Shown here piece after piece: positions 4,955 through 9,307 of a stretch of DNA of 9,307 nucleotides. This stretch comes from Candidatus Cloacimonadota bacterium (GTDB lineage Bacteria; Cloacimonadota; Cloacimonadia; Cloacimonadales; TCS61): NCBI GenBank assembly GCA_023133395.1, contig JAGLWO010000141.1, forward strand, positions 1-9,307, read 5' to 3'. Positions within the stretch are counted from its first letter, which is position 1, and each line of letters starts with the position of its first letter. The position numbers were made by a program, and so were the translations under genes. Under the pieces are notes generated by a model, which did no database searches, was not told the DNA's origin, and saw only the letters and a program-made list of their open reading frames with translations.

Positions 4955-6121
4955 TTATTCAATGTCTAATTTATAGCTAATTTTTATATATGTTTGTTCA
5001 ATATTTCCTTCAGTAAGTAAATGACTATCTAAAATGGCTAAACTAACTGTTGATTTTTTCCATTTGTATGATGTTCCTAGCGTTAGGAAATTTTGATCGT
5101 AAGAAGATGTATCCAGCCAATAATCTTCTCCTTCAAATCCTTCCAGGGACATATCCCTATAATCAAATTGAGTAAAAAAACCTGATCGAATAGTTAAATT
5201 ATTCAACAAGTCATATTCAATACCAAAATGAAAGTCATTGCGATTAACAAGTATGGTTTCTTCAGAATTTTGAGAGTGATAGTATTCAAAAAGTAATTTC
5301 ATTGGTATTTTCTCAAGATCAATAGCTGTTCCAACTCTTAATTCTAACGGAAAAGTATTTTCCTCATATTTTATTTCCCCCCACTTAACCTTCTTTTTAA
5401 TTTGCTTATTAGTAGTTGGCAAATAAGTAAGACCAAAATTCACATAGTTAAAAGGTTTGATAATAATTCCAAATTTGGGTCTGAATAATACAAAATCAAC
5501 TTCACCTTTTATAACATTAATGCCAGAACCAGTAAATATTTCAGGATTTACTGAATGATAAATATTAAAATTCAAATCTATTCCAAAAAGTAAATAGTTA
5601 TTAAAATTATAAGAAAATGGTGCAGAAATAGATGAAATAGTCACCTTTTCATAATAATCATATGTTGCAATAACATTACCATAATAATCGGTTATATAAA
5701 ATTCACCATAGTCCCCTTCATAACTATAATCTTGCTTATATATTAATCCTGCTTGAAAGTAATCGCTGATACGATATCCAAATGCATATATCATCCCTGA
5801 TTTGTATTTTGTTAACATAGCACCTAGAAAGTATTCCTGTAACCATTCAATTCCATTTTTATAACCATATTCAAAATAGATTTGAGCTTTTTGAAAATCT
5901 ATTGATGCTGGATTTATCACAGCAGTGGATATATCCCCCGTTAAGGCAACTCCAGTATAACCTCTTCCTGCTATAGTTGTTGAAAGCTTATTATGTGAAT
6001 AAAAATTAAAAAATGTACTACACACTGGATCTTGGTAATCTGCATCAAATGTAACAGAAAATAAATTAAGTTGAACAAACAAAAGCATAGTAATAATAAC
6101 ATATCTTTTCATTCTAAACAT
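4955..6121 (-). CDS. Outer-membrane beta-barrel protein, FadL/PorV-like
   Basis: This is an exported protein of 388 residues. It opens with a signal peptide: positive start MFRMKR, hydrophobic core VIITMLLFVQLNLF, and cleavage near residue 22. After it comes AGRGYTGVALTGDISTAVINPAS (51-73), the hallmark of the OmpP1/FadL/TodX and PorV group, where the pattern is roughly ARG.GMGGA..A...DAS..WNPAG. The rest alternates short aromatic strands and turns, as in a barrel (GLIYKQDYSYEGDY, FGIDLNFNIYHS, LKLLFEYYHS-like segments), and ends in YIKISYKLDIE. I place the start at ATG 6119-6121, not the upstream in-frame TTG at 6137-6139, because AGGAGGA (6128-6134) is the ribosome site. FadL proteins import hydrophobic compounds; PorV-type members shuttle type IX cargo. 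The sequence does not separate the two roles. Confidence 0.7.
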   Translation of the reverse strand: MFRMKRYVIITMLLFVQLNLFSVTFDADYQDPVCSTFFNFYSHNKLSTTIAGRGYTGVALTGDISTAVINPASIDFQKAQIYFEYGYKNGIEWLQEYFLGAMLTKYKSGMIYAFGYRISDYFQAGLIYKQDYSYEGDYGEFYITDYYGNVIATYDYYEKVTISSISAPFSYNFNNYLLFGIDLNFNIYHSVNPEIFTGSGINVIKGEVDFVLFRPKFGIIIKPFNYVNFGLTYLPTTNKQIKKKVKWGEIKYEENTFPLELRVGTAIDLEKIPMKLLFEYYHSQNSEETILVNRNDFHFGIEYDLLNNLTIRSGFFTQFDYRDMSLEGFEGEDYWLDTSSYDQNFLTLGTSYKWKKSTVSLAILDSHLLTEGNIEQTYIKISYKLDIE

Positions 6122-6127
6122 AGATAA

Positions 6128-6134
6128 TCCTCCT
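6128..6134 (-). promoter_or_regulatory. Shine-Dalgarno site that fixes the start of the barrel gene
   Basis: On the minus strand this is AGGAGGA, 6 bases before the ATG at 6119-6121. The longer frame from the TTG would translate it as Gly-Gly and add Met-Pro-Gly-Gly-Leu-Ser in front of the signal peptide, so the shorter start is preferred. Confidence 0.8.
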
Positions 6135-6178
6135 GGCAATTATTTGATTCTTATTCTTTTTTTAACAATTTTAATTAT

Positions 6179-6184
6179 TGTCAA
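6179..6184 (-). promoter_or_regulatory. Candidate -35 box of the barrel gene
   Basis: The minus strand reads TTGACA, 58 bases before the chosen ATG. The region about 17 bases downstream is only a run of A, so the -10 element is poor. Its support is mainly the shared position with three other genes in the window. Confidence 0.35.
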
Positions 6185-6244
6185 ATGAAAAAATAGAGAT
6201 AAGTATCTTTAATAATTCTACGGGGTAGTTATTTGTAGAAAATT

Positions 6245-6267
6245 AAAAAAGCGGCATTTCTGCCGCT
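6245..6267 (-). terminator. Rho-independent terminator of the SPT-like gene
   Basis: On the minus strand AGCGGCA and TGCCGCT form a perfect 7-bp GC-rich stem around the loop GAAA, followed directly by a run of T. It begins 23 bases after the stop codon of the SPT-like gene (6290-6292). It separates that gene from the barrel gene, whose own candidate promoter lies at 6179-6184. Confidence 0.9.
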
Positions 6268-6289
6268 CAAAATAAATGATTGTATATTA

Positions 6290-7471
6290 TTAAATTATTC
6301 CAACCCGTTTACCGATTTTTTCAAATTTTTCAAGTGCTTCATCAAGTTGTTCTTTAGTATGTGTTGCCATGAAACTGGTTCTGATAAGTGTATCATTAGG
6401 AGGAACAGCTGGTGGTACAACCGGATTGATAAAAACTCCTTCGTCATCGAGCTGTTTCCACATTTTAAAGGCATTCATCATATCACCTACATGAAGCGGA
6501 ATTACGGGTGTACAGGAACTACCTGTATCATATCCCATAGCTTTAAAATTCTCTGCCATATAATGAGTGTTTTCCCATAGTTTTTCGATACGCTCCGGTT
6601 CTTCTTTCATGATTCTACATGCTTCCAGAACTGTGGCAGCCGAGGCAGGTGGCAGCGATGCACTGAAGATAAGAGGTCGAGCAAAATGTTTGATATAATG
6701 GATAAGATCTTTACTACCAGCAATGAATCCACCCACAGAAGCAAGTGATTTGCTGAAAGTTCCCATAATTATTTCCACATCATCTGTACAACCAAAATGC
6801 ATTGTAGCTCCAGCCCCGGTTTTATGCAGAACTCCCAGAGAATGAGCTTCATCCACCATCAGGCTTACACCGTGCTTTTTGGCAATTTTACAAATATTAG
6901 GAATATCCGCAATATCACCTTCCATACTGAAAATCCCATCGACAACAATCAATGCATTTTTCCCTGCAACTTTTTTTTCCAGAACTGTATCGAGATGTTT
7001 CATATTGTTATGGTTGAATCGCACCATTTTTCCCAGAGAAAGCATGCATCCGTCCAGGATAGAAGCATGGTCATATTTATCAGTTACGATGCATTCACCT
7101 CTATCGACCATTGCAGAAATAGCTCCAAGATTAGCCATATAACCTGCAGCAAAAGCCAGGGAAGCTTCCTTGCCAACCAGTTTTGCCAGTACATCTTCCA
7201 GTTCTATATGAATATCCAGTGTCCCATTCAGAAAGCGAGAACCAGCACAGCCTGTTCCATATTTATCTGTAGCTTTTTTGGCTGCTTCTATTACACGTGG
7301 ATGATTAGTAAGTCCAAGATAACTATTCGAGCCCATCATGAGCATACGTTTTCCATTACACATTACTTCCGTATCCTGCTCAGAATCTATAACTCTAAAA
7401 TAAGGATAATGACCAAGAGCCATTATTTCCTTAGCTTTAGTAAAACCCTTTACTTTATCAAGTAAACTCAT
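6290..7471 (-). CDS. spt: PLP-dependent alpha-oxoamine synthase, serine palmitoyltransferase-like
   Basis: This enzyme family condenses an amino acid with an acyl-CoA, releasing CO2 and CoA. The 393 residues match the usual length. Visible motifs are GSNSYLGLTNHPRV (47-60), YGTGCAGSRFLNGTLDIHIELE (71-92), DHASILDG (134-141, with H135 stacking on the cofactor), VVDGIFSMEGDIADI (176-190), DEAHSLGVL (207-215) and GTFSKSLASVGGFIAG (237-252), where K241 forms the Schiff base. TFSKS around the lysine is typical of serine palmitoyltransferase, whereas 2-amino-3-ketobutyrate ligase (Kbl) and 8-amino-7-oxononanoate synthase (BioF) usually have T-L-G-K-A. The likely product is 3-ketosphinganine, for sphingolipids or related capnine-type lipids in the envelope; Kbl or BioF remain alternatives. 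No biotin or threonine-degradation genes lie nearby. The Shine-Dalgarno AAGGGGA precedes the ATG, and a strong terminator follows, so it is monocistronic. Confidence 0.88.
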   Translation of the reverse strand: MSLLDKVKGFTKAKEIMALGHYPYFRVIDSEQDTEVMCNGKRMLMMGSNSYLGLTNHPRVIEAAKKATDKYGTGCAGSRFLNGTLDIHIELEDVLAKLVGKEASLAFAAGYMANLGAISAMVDRGECIVTDKYDHASILDGCMLSLGKMVRFNHNNMKHLDTVLEKKVAGKNALIVVDGIFSMEGDIADIPNICKIAKKHGVSLMVDEAHSLGVLHKTGAGATMHFGCTDDVEIIMGTFSKSLASVGGFIAGSKDLIHYIKHFARPLIFSASLPPASAATVLEACRIMKEEPERIEKLWENTHYMAENFKAMGYDTGSSCTPVIPLHVGDMMNAFKMWKQLDDEGVFINPVVPPAVPPNDTLIRTSFMATHTKEQLDEALEKFEKIGKRVGII

Positions 7472-7504
7472 TTATTCCCCTTAAACTATATTAATTATAA
7501 TTCA

Positions 7505-7532
7505 AAAACATAAATTCAATACGCACTGTCAA
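7505..7532 (-). promoter_or_regulatory. Candidate promoter of the SPT-like gene
   Basis: On the minus strand TTGACA (7527-7532) is followed, 18 bases after its TTG, by TATGTTTT (7505-7512), one mismatch from the Bacteroidetes -7 element TAnnTTTG. It lies in the short gap after the beta-helix gene, 56 bases before the ATG, and supports independent transcription of the enzyme. Confidence 0.45.
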
Positions 7533-7549
7533 CAAAATAAAGTTCATCA

Positions 7550-9307
7550 CTATTTCAATAATATCATCTTCTTTATTTCTTCAAATTTTCCTGATTGTAG
7601 TTTGTAGAAATAGATTCCAGAACCAACCCGATTACCATTGGAATCTCTGCCATTCCAGACTACTGAATGTGCACCAGATGGAAGCACTTCATTAACCAGT
7701 GTTTTTACTTTCTGTCCTTTTATATTATAGATTATCAACTCTGCGTTTCCGTCAAAAGCCGGACTTCGCTTTGCGTCTTTACGAGAGATATTAAAAGAAA
7801 TAGTCGTGGCAGGGTTGCGTCCGGCACCTGACGGTTTGAAGGGATTGGGGTAATTTTGGTGAAGAGTAGTAACAGATAAAATATTTTCAGTACTTATACC
7901 AACATAAGGAATTTCAAATTCAATTGGGTCAGATTCAAACAAATACTCATAAAAAGCTGTAAGACCTACAAGGTAGATTTGACCACTAATTAGGTCATAA
8001 ATATCATAAAATAGTTCAGTAGTTTCCCCATCAAGTTCACCACCAACATAAATTCTATAATTTAAAAATGGATGTGTACTTCCTGGTTCAGGTTCCTGCC
8101 AGGTTAGATGAATGTAGTCATCAATTATCTCATAAAAAGCATTTGTAGGTGGATTAAAAATATATGGACCCCAACCCCCATCCTCAATAATCTCAGATTC
8201 ACCTTCTTCATAAAGTGCAGAAACTCCGGCTGTATATTGCTGTCCAGGTATAAGATTACTATATTGATATTCAAATACATCGACGTCAACAATTGCTTCC
8301 AGAACTCCATCCAGGTATATGTTATAACCCGTTAATGTAGCACTTGTATATTCCGGAGGTTCCCAGAAAATAATCCAGAGAAAAGGATTGAGTACAACGT
8401 TTGTCGGTGGATTGAGAATCATAGGATTATAAATAAAGGTCGTATCAGCAGGTATAGATTCTCCTTCATCATATAGAAGGGTTATCTCGATTAAGTATGA
8501 TTGACCCGGAATCATACCAAAACCAAGTAAATTATATGTTCCATACTGAAAATTTCCCACAAATGCTCCATCTATATATATATTCCAGCTATTGTGAATA
8601 AGATATGTAGGATAGGCATATTCCCAAGGATAACATTCATATTGTTCAGTGATGATAATAGTATCCGGTGGAGCAAAAGGTGACAAATACGGTTCATAAT
8701 CTACGATCCCATAAGCTGGATTATCATTACCGTCTATTATTGTTTCATCAATGGGAATATCATAATCCCACACGTTATTTTCTGCTATTACATCCATAGC
8801 ACTTTCATTGTATATACTATAGGTTTCGCCTGTATAGAAAACATTATCATGGATCATATTAAAACCATCATCATCCGTGCTTGTGTTATTTAAATCTCCA
8901 ATATTTGCTGTGGCATCAGTGGTTATATAAAATCCTGTGTAATTCCCATAAATATGATTATATGTAAATGTACCGCTAGCCCCAGAACCATAAAGCATTA
9001 CACCTGCTCCAGTATCGGGATTAGTTGCAGTGAAATTGTATCGGATGATATTATACTTATAATATCCTTTAGCGTTGTACAGATAGATACCGCTCATGTT
9101 GTATTCGATAATGTTATTTTCAACTGTTGGTGCCATTTCCAGATAATTAAATACATTGCCCATTATTATTCCCTGCTTACTGTTGTCGTGTATCCAGTTA
9201 TTGGTTATGGTTGGACTGCAATCATGACTACTATTCTGCAGGGCAAGTTGGATTGCTCCCCGATATTGTGTTCCCCATCCGCACAGCATTATCTCACAGG
9301 AATCTAC
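7550..9307 (-). CDS. Secreted beta-helix / Fn3-like protein with type IX-like C-terminal sorting domain (5' end outside window)
   Basis: The reading frame is open to the window edge, and the first internal ATG (9287-9289) has no ribosome site, so this is the 3' part of a longer gene (585 codons visible). Visible residues about 15-210 are a right-handed parallel beta-helix: repeated turns such as ITNNWIHDNSKQGIIMGN, VENNIIEYNMSGIYLYNA and YNHIYGNYTGFYI. Then follow three Fn3-like repeats (about 215-290, 300-380, 386-470) marked by G-YNIYLDG and LIPGQQYTAGVSALYEEGES-like segments. The end (about 482-585) is a sorting domain: LHQNYPNPF, NAELIIYNIKGQKVKTL, VWNGRDSNGNRVGSGIYFYKL. Such proteins cross the outer membrane and become surface-attached or released. 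The sorting domain holds two extra segments, described under 7749-7834. Ligand is unknown. Confidence 0.85.
   Translation of the reverse strand, partial: VDSCEIMLCGWGTQYRGAIQLALQNSSHDCSPTITNNWIHDNSKQGIIMGNVFNYLEMAPTVENNIIEYNMSGIYLYNAKGYYKYNIIRYNFTATNPDTGAGVMLYGSGASGTFTYNHIYGNYTGFYITTDATANIGDLNNTSTDDDGFNMIHDNVFYTGETYSIYNESAMDVIAENNVWDYDIPIDETIIDGNDNPAYGIVDYEPYLSPFAPPDTIIITEQYECYPWEYAYPTYLIHNSWNIYIDGAFVGNFQYGTYNLLGFGMIPGQSYLIEITLLYDEGESIPADTTFIYNPMILNPPTNVVLNPFLWIIFWEPPEYTSATLTGYNIYLDGVLEAIVDVDVFEYQYSNLIPGQQYTAGVSALYEEGESEIIEDGGWGPYIFNPPTNAFYEIIDDYIHLTWQEPEPGSTHPFLNYRIYVGGELDGETTELFYDIYDLISGQIYLVGLTAFYEYLFESDPIEFEIPYVGISTENILSVTTLHQNYPNPFKPSGAGRNPATTISFNISRKDAKRSPAFDGNAELIIYNIKGQKVKTLVNEVLPSGAHSVVWNGRDSNGNRVGSGIYFYKLQSGKFEEIKKMILLK
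7749..7834. repeat. Imperfect inverted repeat inside the coding sequence of the sorting domain
   Basis: CCGTCAAAAGCCGGAC (7749-7764) and GTCCGGCACCTGACGG (7819-7834) are complementary at 13 of 16 positions, with three central mismatches and a 54-base loop. Each arm falls inside one extra peptide segment: KPSGAGR (7817-7837) and RKDAKRSPAFDG (7748-7783). Without these segments the text reads NPF-NPATTISFNIS-NAELIIYNIKGQ, the normal sorting-domain pattern. Both extra segments are multiples of three bases, so the frame is kept. The arms are far more GC-rich than the gene around them. Confidence 0.65.

Noticed and set aside
6122..6139. TTG start giving an MPGGLS extension of the barrel protein
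   Set aside because: The extra codons are the Shine-Dalgarno sequence itself; the ATG at 6119-6121 is correctly spaced and begins a normal signal peptide.
6347..7465. Plus-strand open frames opposite the SPT-like gene
   Set aside because: They are antisense to a conserved PLP enzyme and have no start signals.

Overview
The window looks like a piece of a low-GC chromosome from the Fibrobacteres-Chlorobi-Bacteroidetes (FCB) superphylum, perhaps a Cloacimonadota-like lineage. This is inferred from family content, not from a phylogenetic marker. The indicators are a type IX-like C-terminal sorting domain (NYPNPF ... GQKVKTL ... SGIYFYKL) on a secreted beta-helix protein, an alpha-oxoamine synthase with the serine palmitoyltransferase signature, a methylmalonyl-CoA mutase catalytic subunit without its B12 domain, and a promoter with a Bacteroidetes-type TAnnTTTG element. 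No rRNA, tRNA, CRISPR array or complete insertion sequence was seen.

Layout. At 1-219 (+) lies the C-terminal end of a PhoU-like domain, probably the tail of a Na/phosphate cotransporter. At 220-519 there is a gene-free stretch packed with four palindromic repeat units. At 520-1055 (-) a two-gene operon encodes an XRE-family repressor and a four-helix membrane protein with an ATGA overlap. It is preceded by a promoter and three 21-bp-phased direct repeats. At 1150-1440 is a second gene-free stretch with strong palindromes. At 1444-2193 (+) is an AT-rich gene for a single-HKD phospholipase D-like protein with two membrane helices inserted in the middle of the fold. From 2316 to the right edge all genes lie on the minus strand: the mutase (2316-3977), an unrecognised five-helix membrane protein (4067-4879), a FadL/PorV-like outer-membrane barrel (4955-6121), the SPT-like enzyme with its own terminator (6290-7471), and the 3' part of the beta-helix/Fn3-like/sorting-domain protein (7550-9307, running off the window).

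How the genes fit together. The minus-strand genes mix core metabolism with cell-envelope functions: the mutase interconverts succinyl-CoA and methylmalonyl-CoA in propionate metabolism, the SPT-like enzyme probably starts sphingoid-base synthesis, and there is one barrel and one secreted surface protein. They appear to be separate transcription units rather than one operon, because TTGACA boxes lie 53-58 nt upstream of four of the minus-strand start codons. Sampled lines of the PLD gene and the unrecognised membrane gene are clearly more AT-rich than the mutase, which suggests accessory or transferred genes between core ones.

The most notable signals are an imperfect inverted repeat whose two arms coincide with two extra peptide segments inside the sorting domain of the secreted protein (7749-7834), the phased operator-like array of the XRE operon (1099-1147), and the membrane-split PLD-like protein (1444-2193). 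No complete new multi-gene system could be demonstrated.
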